DNA of 64,000 nucleotides, from positions 3,472,001 through 3,536,000 of the forward strand of contig NZ_CP034449.1 of assembly GCF_003952425.1 (NCBI RefSeq). The letters are read 5' to 3'. The position numbers and the translations under genes were made by a program. Position 1 is the stretch's first letter. Every line of letters starts with the position of its first letter. This document shows, one piece after another, positions 8,642 through 18,416 of this stretch. The DNA comes from Mesorhizobium sp. M2A.F.Ca.ET.046.03.2.1. Its GTDB lineage: Bacteria > Pseudomonadota > Alphaproteobacteria > Rhizobiales > Rhizobiaceae. Under the pieces are notes generated by a model. That model saw only the letters and a program-made list of their open reading frames with translations, made no database searches and had not been told where the DNA came from.

Positions 8642-10123
8642 TCAGGCCGTCGCCGCTAGTGGTCTGATCCCAAACTCTGCCGCGTAAAGTGCGCTGACTG
8701 CGGTCTCGATGTAGTCATGGCCATAGGCGTCGGTTACGCGCAGTCCAGCTCGCGAGAGTTGTTCCTTCGGGCGATTTCCGATCTTGGCGCATAGCACTAT
8801 GTGTATGCCTTCGAGCGCTGCGATGACGCCCTCGAGGATGGCGTCTTCGCCCCCGCCTCCGAGGCAATACCGCTCGACCTTCCGATGCCCGACCAAGCTG
8901 ATCCCTCTAGGCGAGACTTCATAAACCTGGAATTCCTTCGCGTGGCCGAAGTGTTCGTTGACCCGTCCACCTCCCTTAGTGGCCACCGCAACCAGAAGCG
9001 ACTTTTCGGAGTCTGTTGCCTTGACCATACCGATGGCCTCGCTCCTCGCCGCCTCATGATCACGGCGCTCGTGTGCGACCACCTGCCGATAGGCCTGACG
9101 CTTGCCAGCATCGTAGGCGACATCGTCGGGAATCCCGTCCAGCGTGAATTCCTGGCCACGATCTTCACCGAGCAGGCCGACAGCATCTGCCCGGCACTGC
9201 CGGCAGTGGCGCATCAACTTGGCGCCACCTTCAAGTCGATCCTGAAGAGCCATCATCTCCATTGCCGTTGGGCCGCGCTGCCCGATGAGTCCGTAGTGGG
9301 TACCGTGCGCCGGGTCCGAAATCAGAGGCATCACGTTGTGCAGAAACGCGCCCCGCTCCCTGACCATTTTGTTCACCTCAAACAGGTGCTGGTCGTTCAC
9401 TCCAGGAATCATCACCGAGTTGATTTTGGTGAGGATGCCGCGCGCGCTCAGCATCTCCAGGCCCAGCATCTGCCGCGCGTGCAAGATTCGAGCGGCTTCG
9501 ATGCCGAAGTAGCGGCGATTTTCATAAAAGATCCATGGATAGATCTTCGCGCCGACTTCCGGGTCGACCATGTTGATGGTGACCGTCACGTGATCAACAT
9601 TCATTTCGGCAAGCTCGGCGACATGGTCCGGCAGCACGAGCCCATTAGTGGAGACGCACAGCTTTATGTCGGGGATTTCCCTGATGACGCGGTCGAGCGT
9701 TGCCTTCGTTTTCTCCCAATCGTAACAGGCATCCCCCGGCCCAGCGATGCCAAGAACCGAAAGCTGCGGAACTTTGTTGGCAACGGCGATGACCTTGCGT
9801 AGCGCTTGGTCGGGCGTCAACTTCTCAGACACAACACCAGGCCGGCTCTCGTTGGCGCAATCGTATTTGCGATTGCAATAGTTGCACTGGACATTGCAAG
9901 CCGGCGCGACCGCCACATGCATACGCGCGAAATAATGATGCGCTTCCTCCGAAAAGCAGGGGTGATCCTTGATCCTTTCCCAAATAGCCGGATCCCCTTC
10001 GCCCGGGCTGGTCGGCGACGAGCCGTAGGAGGACGATGCGCAGCCACCGGATTTCGCGGCTGCCAGAAAACCCTCGGATGTCGTGCTAGTCGGCCCCTCA
10101 ATCGAAACTGTCGGTGAGGACAT
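8642..10123 (-). CDS. nifB: NifB, FeMo-cofactor radical SAM synthase
   Basis: A 493-residue protein that makes NifB-co, the Fe-S-C core of FeMo-co. The radical SAM motif is CNVQCNYC (Cys76, 80, 83), followed by NRKYDCANESRPGV. The C-terminal third (VATKGGGRVNEHFGHAKEFQVYE onward, from about 375) is the NifX/NifB domain. I place the start at MSSPTVSIEGP because the longer reading (from 10177) would overlap the sigma-54 promoter, and an AACGGAG ribosome-binding site precedes this ATG. It heads nifB-fdxN-nifZ-nifT-SIR2-like. Transcription is expected from the -24/-12 promoter at 10161-10176 with NifA bound at 10248-10263. Confidence 0.96.
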   Translation of the reverse strand: MSSPTVSIEGPTSTTSEGFLAAAKSGGCASSSYGSSPTSPGEGDPAIWERIKDHPCFSEEAHHYFARMHVAVAPACNVQCNYCNRKYDCANESRPGVVSEKLTPDQALRKVIAVANKVPQLSVLGIAGPGDACYDWEKTKATLDRVIREIPDIKLCVSTNGLVLPDHVAELAEMNVDHVTVTINMVDPEVGAKIYPWIFYENRRYFGIEAARILHARQMLGLEMLSARGILTKINSVMIPGVNDQHLFEVNKMVRERGAFLHNVMPLISDPAHGTHYGLIGQRGPTAMEMMALQDRLEGGAKLMRHCRQCRADAVGLLGEDRGQEFTLDGIPDDVAYDAGKRQAYRQVVAHERRDHEAARSEAIGMVKATDSEKSLLVAVATKGGGRVNEHFGHAKEFQVYEVSPRGISLVGHRKVERYCLGGGGEDAILEGVIAALEGIHIVLCAKIGNRPKEQLSRAGLRVTDAYGHDYIETAVSALYAAEFGIRPLAATA

Positions 10124-10160
10124 CAAACGGCTCCGTTGCTGGTAACGTCGCGGTTCAAGG

Positions 10161-10176
10161 TGCAAGAGCCATACCA
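10161..10176 (-). promoter_or_regulatory. Sigma-54 (-24/-12) promoter of nifB
   Basis: Minus-strand TGGTATGGCTCTTGCA: GG and GC separated by exactly 10 bases with TTGCA at -12. It ends 38 bp upstream of the nifB ATG, which leaves a leader of about 26 bases. Confidence 0.85.
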
Positions 10177-10247
10177 ACTGAAAAAAGCGGCTTCAGTTCA
10201 CTATTCGGGTCGATATCGCATTGTGTCAGGCCGGCGCGACACAATTT

Positions 10248-10263
10248 TGTCCTGCTTGCGACA
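10248..10263. promoter_or_regulatory. NifA upstream activator site for nifB
   Basis: TGTCCTGCTTGCGACA, an exact TGT-N10-ACA, about 72 bp upstream of the nifB -24 element. A second imperfect dyad (TGTGTC ... GACACA, 10222-10243) lies just beside it. Confidence 0.85.
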
Positions 10264-10359
10264 GTGCAAGTCCAAATCCGTTCAGAAGCACGAAGCACTC
10301 CTTGTCGCGCACAGGGCGCGCAAGACCACTGGCCTGACGATTGGCTCATCAGGCTCTTA

Positions 10360-10750
10360 GAATTTCCTTCACCTCGATACTATGCCGGCGTATCGCCTAG
10401 CCGACTTGTCGCAGCTTGAGGCCGAGAATTCGAGCCGCATTAGCCTGAACCCAGCCGGCCTTCTCCATTGTGTCGATCAGCCGTCACGCTCCGTCCGCCG
10501 CGGTCTCAGCCCCCGTCCGGCCGTATCGTTAGAATCGCAAGTGGCTATCTCGTGTTCAGGGGGCGCCGATGCGCCGAACCGGCATCGTGCTGGCCCGTGA
10601 GAGCTCGTCGATGACATTGCCACGTTCCGAAAGATTGGTTCCTTCCAGAGGAGAACGCCAAGCACGCAGTTCTCCGGCTCGGACGTTGCCGGGGAAATAG
10701 CATTGCGAGATCAGCTCAACTGCCGACGGCGCAAAGCCATGGTTCTCCAT
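10360..10750 (-). pseudogene. nifA: nifA relic (3' part)
   Basis: Minus-strand SAVELISQCYFPGNVRAGELRAW (10720-10650) is the sensor II/R-finger end of a NifA AAA+ domain with an inserted base. Further on, LIDTMEKAGWVQANAARILG then LKLRQVG, stop, AIRRHSIEVKEI (10478-10360) is the NifA helix-turn-helix interrupted by a TAG. The N-terminal GAF and most of the AAA+ domain are missing. Its place between fixX and nifB is exactly where nifA stands in many rhizobia, so this is the ancestral fixABCX-nifA-nifB copy, now dead. Confidence 0.75.
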
Positions 10751-10857
10751 ATTTCAAGGGTAAGCGCTGTGTCCTTCCAGGAGGACCCGCGATCTGTGGG
10801 CCTGCCGATTCTGAGGTGGATCGGAGATCGGCTTGTGTCTGAACTTGAACTTACGAT

Positions 10858-11066
10858 TGACCCTGAGCGGCAGCCTCGGCGTTTTCGAGGGTGATCAACG
10901 GCGCTGTTGGTCGGCGGCATTGGTCGATGGACGACAAGGCACGGAGTCATTCCGAGACCCTGGAGCCGACGCGGTGATCTCGGAGGTTGCCCGGCGCTAC
11001 GGGCTGCGGCCGCGGCGGAACGCTCGCAAGCTTGCGACGTCGGCAGGACAGGCCACTCCCGCCTAG
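10858..11066 (+). pseudogene. IS66-type orfA fragment
   Basis: ADAVISEVARRYGLRPRRN is the helix-turn-helix of the small IS66 TnpA-type protein (usual VSEVARRHGLRPQQLF). Preceding sequence in another frame (LVDGRQGTESFRDPGA) matches the stretch before it, so the gene is frameshifted and truncated. No other part of the element is seen. Confidence 0.55.
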
Positions 11067-11168
11067 TGGTTTCGGTGGCGCCACCGGAACGACCCGTTGG
11101 GCCTATCCGTGCACCAGAGCTCAAGGCCACGGCCTGAGAATCGGCCGCCGCTCACCCTACTTGGTTCC

Positions 11169-11879
11169 TCAGCCGACTGCGCTAAGAAGGAGAGCAACTT
11201 CCGTCGGCGCGAGGATCATTGCGTCGTGGCCAGTGGCGAGTTCCTGCCACGCCCAGCCATCCTGCTTCGCGACCCATTCTCGCGCTCCCGCCATCGGCGG
11301 GTGGAGTGGATTAGTGCAGACGACATAGGTTCGGGGTCTGCCGTTGCCGAGCGGGTGCTCGAGCTTAAGTCCGCTTTCGTAGGTGCCTGCCGGATGCGGT
11401 GTTATCCGGCGCCGCACCCAGTCCGTGAGCGAGTGTCCCTCGGGAATGCCGAATGCTGTTGGCGGCGGAGTCGGCATGAAGATACCCCGTCCTTCCTCCG
11501 CAACCAATTTTCGACGGGCCGCGACGATGTCGGGGGCATGGTGCTGAATACACTTTGACCGCTCTCGACGATGGCGCTGTCGAGATAAACGAGATGGCTG
11601 ATATGGTCGGGTATCCGGTCGGCGGCGCCGGTGATGCTGATGCCGCCTAGACTGTGACCGACAAGGATCACATCGCTCAGCTCTTCCGTCACAATGTGGT
11701 TGACGATGTCGGTCACGAATGTGTCGGGCGTGATGTCCTTGCACAGCAAACGTGCGCGTTCGCCGACACCTGGTCGGCGTGGTCACGTGGCATCCCATCT
11801 TGCGAAGATTGGCAGCCACGTCCCGCCAACACCATCCGCCATGCCAGGCACCATGCACTAGCACATACGTCTTTGCCAT
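11169..11879 (-). pseudogene. Alpha/beta-hydrolase with two compensating frameshifts
   Basis: Starts MAKTYVLVHGAWHGGWCWRDVAANLRKMG, typical of EstC/hydroxynitrile-lyase-like hydrolases (oxyanion HGAWHGGW). The nucleophile elbow VGHSLGGISITGAADRIPDHI and LVYLDSAIVESGQSVF are in a second frame (about 11770-11545), and the C-terminus EEGRGIFMPTPPPTAFGIPEG ... GHDAMILAPTEVALLL is back in the first. The catalytic Ser is thus lost in the open frame. One base change near 11770 and a compensating one near 11545 account for this. Total length (236 residues) is normal for the family. Confidence 0.7.
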
Positions 11880-12145
11880 GGGTTGTGCCGTTCCACTTGC
11901 TCACCGGCCGTTGTGGCTGCCATCCGGCACGATGGCCGGGCGTTGTCCCAAAGGGGCTCGACCACGTGACCGGTGGTAAGTCCGGCGCACAGGGCAGCGC
12001 CGTGGCCTGAGGACACCGCTAACGAGTCAAGGAAATTTGAATTGCGAAAGGCCAATATTCACTAGCTCTTTGCAAGTGGATGGAGAGGCTCATGGTGTGC
12101 CGCAGTTGCTCGCTGCCGGCATGCTCTTGGCACGGTCCCGGCTGA

Positions 12146-12445
12146 TCATCCGAACTTGAACAGGACACCAAAGCCGCCGCGCGGATAGTTCCACTCGATG
12201 TCGCCGCCTTTCTCGCACAATATCCGGCAGGTGCCGCATTCCATGCAGCCGTCGGCGGTGATCTCGACTTGACCCTTGTCATTCAACTCATAGCATTTCG
12301 CCGGACAGACGTAGGTCAACGCAAGCAAGTTCGCGCTTGGCTTGTCGTGCGGTCGCACTATAATATGGGGGCGGCCGGAATCGACCAGATAGCGGTTCTG
12401 GTAAAGTTTGTCCTCGACACGAACCTTCGTCACTGCGATCGTCAT
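12146..12445 (-). CDS. fixX: FixX, ferredoxin-like protein
   Basis: A 99-residue 4Fe-4S protein with CPAKCYEL and [28 protein letters not shown]. It passes electrons out of the FixABC electron-bifurcating complex to ferredoxin/nitrogenase reductase. It lies 12 bp after fixC, last in the operon. Confidence 0.95.
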   Translation of the reverse strand: MTIAVTKVRVEDKLYQNRYLVDSGRPHIIVRPHDKPSANLLALTYVCPAKCYELNDKGQVEITADGCMECGTCRILCEKGGDIEWNYPRGGFGVLFKFG

Positions 12446-12457
12446 CTTGTACCCTCT

Positions 12458-13762
12458 TCAGCGCCATGCCAATGCCAGGCGGACCGCGTCGCTGACCAAC
12501 CCCCAGCGCGAGCGCGCGTTGATGAAGGCGGCCGTGGTGTTCTTTTCCTTCTCGATCTTCGGCGTGCCGTCGACACGCATGAAGTTCTGAGCGGCATGCG
12601 ACATCAGCCGCGGATAGCTGTCAAAAAAGTTGCTGGAATTGGTGTGGAGCAAGGCTGGCATGTCCTTGTATTTCTTAAGATCCTTGATCACAAAGGAGTC
12701 ATCCAGCATCGTCTTGTAGAGCGCAAGGTTCGCTTTGGTCATAGGACCGTTGCGGCTTTTGACTTTGATGATCGCCTCAGCCGCGACACGACCCGAGGTC
12801 ATGGCAAGGTTCGAACCCTCACGGTGAATGGCATTGTTCAGTTGCGCTGCGTCGCCGACGATGACCCAACCGTCGCCGAAGAGCTGCGGAATGGCCTTGT
12901 AACCACCTTCGGGGATAAGATGGGCGGCATATTCTTTCACCTCCGAGCCAGCGATCAGCGGCCGGATCGAAGGATGGTTTTTCATCGCATCCAGGAGGGC
13001 GGACGGGCTCTCCATCGTCGCGGCGAAATCCGAGACCAGGCAGCCGATGCCGAGTGATATCGACTCCTTGTTGGTGTAAAGGAAGCCGAGCCCGGCCATG
13101 CTGCGAGAGATCGTGCCCACGGCCTCGATTACGCAGCCTTCATCGCCCTTGACCCCGAACCGCTGGCCAATGACCTCTTCGGGCAAGAAATGCATTTCCT
13201 TGACGGCAAGCGCCACGGTCTCCGGCTTCGGCATCTCGCGCAGGCCTGCGCGAGTGCCAAGCAATCCCGACACCCCTTCTGCGAGAACGACCACATTCGC
13301 GAAGACCACTCCGCCAGCCCGGTCTGTGCGGACGCCGATCACCTTGCCATTGCCATCACGGACGAGTTCCGTCGCGGTCGTCTCACACAGGACCGTCGCG
13401 CCAGCCTCGCGCACCTTGCGGGAAAACCATTTGTCGAACTGGGCGCGAATGATCGTGTAGCGGTTGGGTTTCGCCTCATTGAAGTCGTCCGACCGGTAAT
13501 GAATTCCGGTGTGAGACGTGTCGTCCAACACCCAAAGTCGCTGTTCGACCAGGTGCCGCTCGAGGGGCGCATCATCCCGGAAGTCCGGGATGATCTTCTC
13601 CAGCATGTTCGCGTACATTATGGCACCCTGGACGTTCTTAGAGCCCGGATATTCCCCGCGCTCCAACTGCAGTACCTTCAGCCCCTGGCTTGCCAAAGTG
13701 TAAGCAGCTGCGTTTCCAGACATGCCGGCTCCGACCACTATGGCATCGAATTGTTCAATCAT
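12458..13762 (-). CDS. fixC: FixC, ETF:quinone oxidoreductase-like flavoprotein
   Basis: A 434-residue flavoprotein. The FAD dinucleotide fold is [20 protein letters not shown] at the N-terminus; the [22 protein letters not shown] segment (about 300) is the second FAD-contact motif. It receives electrons in the FixAB bifurcating complex and reduces quinone. I start at [10 protein letters not shown], just before the FAD fold, rather than 7 codons upstream; the FixB reading ends 11 bases upstream of it. Confidence 0.95.
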   Translation of the reverse strand: MIEQFDAIVVGAGMSGNAAAYTLASQGLKVLQLERGEYPGSKNVQGAIMYANMLEKIIPDFRDDAPLERHLVEQRLWVLDDTSHTGIHYRSDDFNEAKPNRYTIIRAQFDKWFSRKVREAGATVLCETTATELVRDGNGKVIGVRTDRAGGVVFANVVVLAEGVSGLLGTRAGLREMPKPETVALAVKEMHFLPEEVIGQRFGVKGDEGCVIEAVGTISRSMAGLGFLYTNKESISLGIGCLVSDFAATMESPSALLDAMKNHPSIRPLIAGSEVKEYAAHLIPEGGYKAIPQLFGDGWVIVGDAAQLNNAIHREGSNLAMTSGRVAAEAIIKVKSRNGPMTKANLALYKTMLDDSFVIKDLKKYKDMPALLHTNSSNFFDSYPRLMSHAAQNFMRVDGTPKIEKEKNTTAAFINARSRWGLVSDAVRLALAWR

Positions 13763-13772
13763 GTCCTCTCCC

Positions 13773-14882
13773 TCAACTCGCAAGCTTGTCTCGACTGTGC
13801 GGCGACAGCCGCCGGGTGAAGGCTTCCGTCAGTGCGGGCAGGAAGCGGATTGCATCCGTGACGATCCCGAGGTGGGCGAACTCGAAAATCGGCGCGTTCG
13901 GATCGGTGTTGATCGCGACGATGAGATCGGCCCCCTCGACCCCAACTCGGTGCTGGATGGCGCCGGAAATTCCGGCCGCGATGTAAAGCTTCGGTCGAAT
14001 GGTCTTGCCAGTTTGTCCAATCTGTCGATCAGCCGGCATCCAGCCCTTCTGGACCAAGGGGCGCGAACAGCCATGCTCGGCGCCGATCGCTCGGGCAAGA
14101 TTCTTCACAAGCTGAAGGTTCTCCGCCGCTCCGAGACCGAGGCCTCCCGCAACCACGACATCCGCATAGGCAAGATTTGCCATTGCCGACTGGTTATCCG
14201 GTAGGAAGCCGAGGACTTTGGTGACGATATCGTCCTCAACGAGCGACAGCTTGTGCCGCATGACACGCCCGACCGGCTTATCCACCCGTTGCGGCATAGG
14301 CATGACCCTTGGTCGCACCGTCGCCATTTGCGGCCGGTAATTTAGTGTATAGATCGTACACAACAATGAGCCACCAAAAGTCGGACGGGTCGCGGCGAGT
14401 GAACCGTCGGAATCTACATCAAGTTCGGTGCAGTCGGCCGTGAGCCCCGTCTGCAGGGTCGTCGCTACCGAGCCTGCAAGATCCCTGCCCAGTGTGGTCG
14501 CGCCGAGAAGGAGGATTTCGGGTTTATGGGTATTGACCAGATCCGTGAGCGCCTTGGCGAACGGCTCGTTCCGGTAGTCGGCGAGCGGCGGCGCATCGAC
14601 GATGTAGACAAGATCCGCCCCGTAAGCGAAGGCCTCGGCAACAGCGTCCTCGACCATCTCGCCCGGCGGTCCCAGCACGACGCCCGCGAGCTGGACTTCA
14701 AGCTTGTCGGCCAATTTGCGGCCTTCGCCCAGCAGTTCGAATGATACAGGATGCACATTGCCGCGTTCGAGCTCGAGGAAGACCCACACGTGCCGGTAGT
14801 CTTTGAAATGGTCGGGAAGTTCTTTCTTTACACCGGCACGGCCGGGGGCAATGCGAGGGGTGGTTTGGCTTGCGGTCGACAT
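13773..14882 (-). CDS. fixB: FixB, electron-transfer flavoprotein alpha-like
   Basis: A 369-residue ETF alpha-type subunit. The C-terminal FAD-binding region is clear: [22 protein letters not shown] and [22 protein letters not shown]. It pairs with FixA. The start [17 protein letters not shown] is chosen because the upstream codons lie between fixA and an obvious ribosome-binding site (CAGGAGCAGAAA). Confidence 0.95.
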   Translation of the reverse strand: MSTASQTTPRIAPGRAGVKKELPDHFKDYRHVWVFLELERGNVHPVSFELLGEGRKLADKLEVQLAGVVLGPPGEMVEDAVAEAFAYGADLVYIVDAPPLADYRNEPFAKALTDLVNTHKPEILLLGATTLGRDLAGSVATTLQTGLTADCTELDVDSDGSLAATRPTFGGSLLCTIYTLNYRPQMATVRPRVMPMPQRVDKPVGRVMRHKLSLVEDDIVTKVLGFLPDNQSAMANLAYADVVVAGGLGLGAAENLQLVKNLARAIGAEHGCSRPLVQKGWMPADRQIGQTGKTIRPKLYIAAGISGAIQHRVGVEGADLIVAINTDPNAPIFEFAHLGIVTDAIRFLPALTEAFTRRLSPHSRDKLAS

Positions 14883-14898
14883 TTTCTGCTCCTGGCCG

Positions 14899-15750
14899 TC
14901 ACGTGCCGCTGTTGAAGGCCAGCTCATGTTCCAGCGCCGGCCGGCGGGTTAAGATATCGGCGATGAGTTCATCGGCTATGTCCTGCAAGCCCCTTTCCGC
15001 GGTGTCGATCTGCGCCGCCCTTTCTGCCCGTGCGGTGGGGGCGAAAACACGCTTGACGACTGTAGGCGAGCCACGCAGACCGCACCGGGTGAGATCGTCA
15101 ATGCCGGCGTCGGCTGCAGTCCACTTCACGACTTGCCTGCGCGCCGCGCACAGAGCCTGCTGGAGCGAGCCCCGGCGGATTTCGTTGGTGTCTTCCAGCA
15201 TGGTAATGAGGCAAGGGAGTCTGCTCTTCAGCAACTGGGTGCCGCCTTCGGCGCGACGCGCGACTTCGATCTCTCGCGTATCGAGATCGATGGAGGCAAT
15301 CTTCGCGACATAGGTAAGTTGCGATAAATCTAGGCGCTTGGCTATGCCCGGTCCGACCTGGGCGGTATCGCCGTCAATCGTCTGCTTGCCGGTGAAGACG
15401 ATGTCCGGCCTGCCGAAAGTCTCCCCAATTTTTGCGATTGCTTGCGAAAGAGCAAAGGAAGTCGCCAGCGTATCGGATCCGGCAAAATAGCGGTCCGTCA
15501 AGAGAACTGCTCGGTCAGCACCGTAACCGAGCGCCTTTCGCAGCGAGTCCTCCGCCATGGGCGGACCCATTGTGAGCACAGTAACCTCGCCACCATGAAC
15601 GTCGCGCAGTTTGAGCGCTTCTTCGAGGGCGAACAGGTCGTAAGGATTGATGATGGTCGGAACACCCTGACGCATGATCGTGTTCGTCACCGGGTGCACG
15701 CGGATCTGTGCCGAATCCGGCACCTGCTTGATGCAGATTACGATATGCAT
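14899..15750 (-). CDS. fixA: FixA, electron-transfer flavoprotein beta-like
   Basis: A 283-residue ETF beta-type subunit beginning [25 protein letters not shown], the typical FixA N-terminus. [23 protein letters not shown] is the AMP/FAD contact. The longer open frame upstream is rejected because it overlaps the sigma-54 promoter at 15808-15823. FixABCX bifurcates electrons from NADH to ferredoxin and quinone for nitrogenase. First gene of fixABCX, 58 bp after its own promoter. Confidence 0.95.
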   Translation of the reverse strand: MHIVICIKQVPDSAQIRVHPVTNTIMRQGVPTIINPYDLFALEEALKLRDVHGGEVTVLTMGPPMAEDSLRKALGYGADRAVLLTDRYFAGSDTLATSFALSQAIAKIGETFGRPDIVFTGKQTIDGDTAQVGPGIAKRLDLSQLTYVAKIASIDLDTREIEVARRAEGGTQLLKSRLPCLITMLEDTNEIRRGSLQQALCAARRQVVKWTAADAGIDDLTRCGLRGSPTVVKRVFAPTARAERAAQIDTAERGLQDIADELIADILTRRPALEHELAFNSGT

Positions 15751-15807
15751 TGGCGGTTTCTCTAAGCTCCCAGTCCGGATTCGTGCTTGGCGGTTCGCCT
15801 CATTGCC

Positions 15808-15823
15808 TGCATCGTTCATGCCA
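15808..15823 (-). promoter_or_regulatory. Sigma-54 promoter of fixABCX
   Basis: Minus-strand TGGCATGAACGATGCA: GG-N10-GC, 58 bp before the fixA ATG. Confidence 0.85.
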
Positions 15824-15894
15824 AGTCGTCTTCCTGCCTCTATTCCAGAAGGTGGCTTCGTTTGCTTCCGAGGAGGCGTCATGAGGACTGGATT

Positions 15895-15910
15895 TGTCGA
15901 CTTCTCGACA
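15895..15910. promoter_or_regulatory. NifA site for fixABCX
   Basis: TGTCGACTTCTCGACA, exact TGT-N10-ACA with a good dyad, 72 bp upstream of the fixA -24 element. It lies just downstream of the nifW coding end. Confidence 0.85.
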
Positions 15911-15938
15911 TTGTCGCGTCGCAGCCGTGTCGGGCTCA

Positions 15939-16316
15939 TTACTTTCCGAACCGCTTCAGTGCAGAGTCGAGCGGGACGAAGGCGCGGCCAGGTGCGGGAC
16001 ATATGTTTGGATCGTGGTCCCTTAGCACCTTGAACACACGTTGCGTGAGCGGCGAGGAAGTCGCGAAATCTTCGTAGGCGCGTTCCAGCTTGGCGCGCAC
16101 CCGCGCGGCGATTACCTGGTTAGGCAGACCGGAGAAATCTTCTTCGGCAAGGTATTGGCCCACGCGCTTCATGATATGGAGCCGCGAGACATTCATCACT
16201 TTCGGGTCGTAGGAGACGCCAAGGCAGGCGAAGAAGTCCTCCGCGGCCGACAGGCCCTTCAGTCGCGCTAGGATATCGGTGCGATCGATCGGGCGGCTAT
16301 CAGCGGAGCAGTTCAT
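15939..16316 (-). CDS. nifW: NifW, nitrogenase-protective protein
   Basis: A 125-residue NifW: ILARLKGLSAAEDFFACLGV, then VSRLHIMKRVGQYL and LERAYEDFATSSPLTQRVFKVL are all family landmarks. NifW associates with the MoFe protein during maturation and helps under oxygen stress. It lies about 180 bp after nifS and before fixA. Confidence 0.95.
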   Translation of the reverse strand: MNCSADSRPIDRTDILARLKGLSAAEDFFACLGVSYDPKVMNVSRLHIMKRVGQYLAEEDFSGLPNQVIAARVRAKLERAYEDFATSSPLTQRVFKVLRDHDPNICPAPGRAFVPLDSALKRFGK

Positions 16317-16362
16317 TGTATTCTCCCGGCGCGTAATTGTGGTGTCGATGCATTGGTGACAT

Positions 16363-16378
16363 TGCTGACGGCGTGCCG
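16363..16378 (-). promoter_or_regulatory. Candidate sigma-54 promoter of nifW
   Basis: Minus-strand CGGCACGCCGTCAGCA has GG-N10-GC spacing and a good -24 half, about 47 bp before the nifW ATG. The -12 half (CAGCA) is weaker than TTGCA and I see no exact TGT-N10-ACA nearby. Confidence 0.45.
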
Positions 16379-16496
16379 ACCTCTGGCACGGCGGCTGGGC
16401 AAGAGACTTGGCGATCTCAAGCTTTTCTGAAGTGGTGAAGGCGACCCCGAGTTTGACTGCTCTCCATTGCGCAGGGTCGTCACGTTGAGGAAGACC

Positions 16497-17708
16497 TCAC
16501 GGCTCGTCGGCTATTGTGCCGCTCGGACCCGGGCCGGAATGAAGCTGTTCTGCACCTCGCCCGCACAGTCCAGCACTGGGAACGGCCCGTAGCTTCTCGG
16601 TGATCGCAGGCAGGACCTCAAGCACGCGGTCTACGTCATCTTCGCCGTTGTCACGCGACAAGGAGAAGCGGACTGCCCCACATGCCGCGTTCATAGCGAT
16701 CAGAACATGGCTCGGTTCCAGTGAGCCAGAGGCACAGGCGGACCCGGCGGAACAGGCGATTCCCAGCCGGCTCAGGACAATTGGAATTGCATCGCCTTCG
16801 ATACCTTCGAATCCAATGTTTGCAGTGTTTGGCAATCGCTCTTGCGGATCGCCGTTGATGGATGTGTTTGGGATGCGCTGGATGATCCCGTTCTCAAGGC
16901 GGTCGCGCAACCATTTTATTCGTTTTGTCTCGTCCATGAATTTCAAGGCGAGTTCGGCCGCCATGCCCAGTCCGACTATGCCGGGTGTGTTTTCAGTGCC
17001 TGCACGCCGGTCGCGCTCTTGGTGCCCACCCTTGATCATGGAGGAGAAGCGCACGCCACGTCTTACATAAAGCGCGCCTATCCCCTTTGGACCATGCAGC
17101 TTGTGGGCGGAGAGCGACAGCATGTCGATCGCGGTCGATTTCAGCTCAATCGGAAGCCTTCCGACCGCCTGCACTGCATCAGTGTGGAAAAGCGCGCCGA
17201 CTTCCCTGGCTAGATCGGCAAGCTTAACCACGGGAAAGATCGTACCGGTCTCATTGTTCGCCCACATTATCGAGACGATTGCCACTTGTGGAGTGAGAGC
17301 GGTTCTGTAGGCGTCCAGGTCGAGCCGGCCGTGGTGATCGACTGGGATAATGTGCACCTTGACGCCGCGCGTCTTTTCAAGGTGCGCGCACAACTTCAGA
17401 ACGGCCGGATGTTCAACCGCGGAAGTCACTATTTCCGTTCGGTCGGGCATCACCTCCAGCGCCGAAAGGATGGCTGTACTGTCGCTTTCAGTCCCGCCCG
17501 AGGTGAAGATGATCTCGTCCTCGAATCCCGCGCCGATGAGGGCTTGCAACTGTTGCCTCGCCTTTCTCACGGCTTCAGCAACCGATGCGCCATAGGCGTG
17601 CATGGACGAATGATTGCCAAATTGCTCCGTAAAGAAAGGCAACATCGCTCCAACGACTGCAGGATCAACCCGCGTCGTTGCGTTGTTGTCGAGATAGACA
17701 GGGTTCAT
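16497..17708 (-). CDS. nifS: NifS, cysteine desulfurase
   Basis: A 403-residue PLP enzyme that supplies sulfur for nitrogenase clusters. It has YLDNNATTRVDP at the start, TSGGTESDSTAI, the PLP lysine in SLSAHKLHGPKG, and the catalytic cysteine in CSAGSACASGSLEPS. Length matches NifS. The 25 C-terminal residues (GRGAEQLHSGPGPSG region) look unconstrained. It lies in the iscA - small ORF - nifS - nifW direction. Confidence 0.96.
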   Translation of the reverse strand: MNPVYLDNNATTRVDPAVVGAMLPFFTEQFGNHSSMHAYGASVAEAVRKARQQLQALIGAGFEDEIIFTSGGTESDSTAILSALEVMPDRTEIVTSAVEHPAVLKLCAHLEKTRGVKVHIIPVDHHGRLDLDAYRTALTPQVAIVSIMWANNETGTIFPVVKLADLAREVGALFHTDAVQAVGRLPIELKSTAIDMLSLSAHKLHGPKGIGALYVRRGVRFSSMIKGGHQERDRRAGTENTPGIVGLGMAAELALKFMDETKRIKWLRDRLENGIIQRIPNTSINGDPQERLPNTANIGFEGIEGDAIPIVLSRLGIACSAGSACASGSLEPSHVLIAMNAACGAVRFSLSRDNGEDDVDRVLEVLPAITEKLRAVPSAGLCGRGAEQLHSGPGPSGTIADEP

Positions 17709-17866
17709 GGGAGTGATCCTTCAACTGCTGAAATGATTCAAGGGTAGGCGGGCCATTGAACCTCTGGCGCATATCGTATCTGGTAAGGTGGGCGGCCGGG
17801 CGAGCGATGGCTTGGCTGACCGGTCGCTGTCGACATTGCCCTTTGGTGGCGGCATCTGCCGGGAAT

Positions 17867-18037
17867 TCAGCTGTTTCGGGCAATTTTGTTTGCTTGCCCA
17901 CGGCAACGATCGATGATCGCGATTTGGCGCATCACCGAACGCAATTGTTCCGGGCCGACAGTGCGTGTCGGCCGGTTCCAGAGCGCCGGCGGTGCCGGTT
18001 CGACGCAGTATTCCTTGGCGTCGCTATAGTCGAACAT
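17867..18037 (-). CDS. Small protein between iscA-like gene and nifS
   Basis: A 56-residue frame starting MFDYSDAKEYCVEPAPPALW and ending RCRGQANKIARNS, with GAGGGAACAGGCT ahead of the ATG as a possible ribosome-binding site. The first eight residues recall the NifU/IscU N-terminus (M-x-DYSDKVKEHF), and nifU often stands here, so it may be a nifU relic with a large deletion. The remainder does not match NifU (no Cys motifs). Treat as hypothetical. Confidence 0.45.
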   Translation of the reverse strand: MFDYSDAKEYCVEPAPPALWNRPTRTVGPEQLRSVMRQIAIIDRCRGQANKIARNS

Positions 18038-18054
18038 AGCCTGTTCCCTCGCAA

Positions 18055-18375
18055 TCATTTGCAGGACTTGCCGCAGCCGCACGTCTCACGCGCATTGGGG
18101 TTATCGAAAACAAAGCCGGATGTTTCGAGCCCAGTGACGAAGTCCACGGTCATGCCGGCTGCATGGGGTTGGGAGCCTCTATCCATGAACACCTTGAGCC
18201 CATCTCGCTCGATGATCGCATCGCCCTCACGTGAGACGCTCTCCAGGCCCATTGAGTATTGGAAGCCGGCGCAGCCGCCGGCATGGACCATGATGCGAAA
18301 TCCTTCCGCCGGCTCGCTGGCGCGGTAAAGAGCGGCCTTGATGGCGGCAACAGCGTTGTCGGTGAGCGTAATCAT
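18055..18375 (-). CDS. IscA/HesB-like Fe-S carrier
   Basis: A 106-residue A-type carrier, MITLTDNAVAAIKAAL at the start, with the three conserved cysteines in GGCAGFQYSMGLE and CGCGKSC at the C-terminus. It carries or delivers Fe-S clusters, here presumably for nitrogenase proteins. Start chosen at ATG 18375 (ribosome-binding site GAGGAGAAATCG) rather than 13 codons upstream. It is the first gene behind the sigma-54 promoter at 18417-18432. Confidence 0.92.
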   Translation of the reverse strand: MITLTDNAVAAIKAALYRASEPAEGFRIMVHAGGCAGFQYSMGLESVSREGDAIIERDGLKVFMDRGSQPHAAGMTVDFVTGLETSGFVFDNPNARETCGCGKSCK

Positions 18376-18416
18376 GGCTCGATTTCTCCTCGGTCCGACG
18401 TTTTCGCGGATCATCT

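Noticed and set aside
8801..9802. 333-codon plus-strand frame inside nifB
   Set aside because: Antisense to the radical SAM and NifX domains of nifB; no independent support.
10222..10243. TGTGTC ... GACACA dyad as an additional NifA site for nifB
   Set aside because: Spacings are N12 to N16, not N10; the exact site at 10248-10263 suffices.
14899..16002. Longer FixA with 84 extra N-terminal residues
   Set aside because: The extension would be encoded upstream of and across the sigma-54 promoter, and [13 protein letters not shown] is the usual start.
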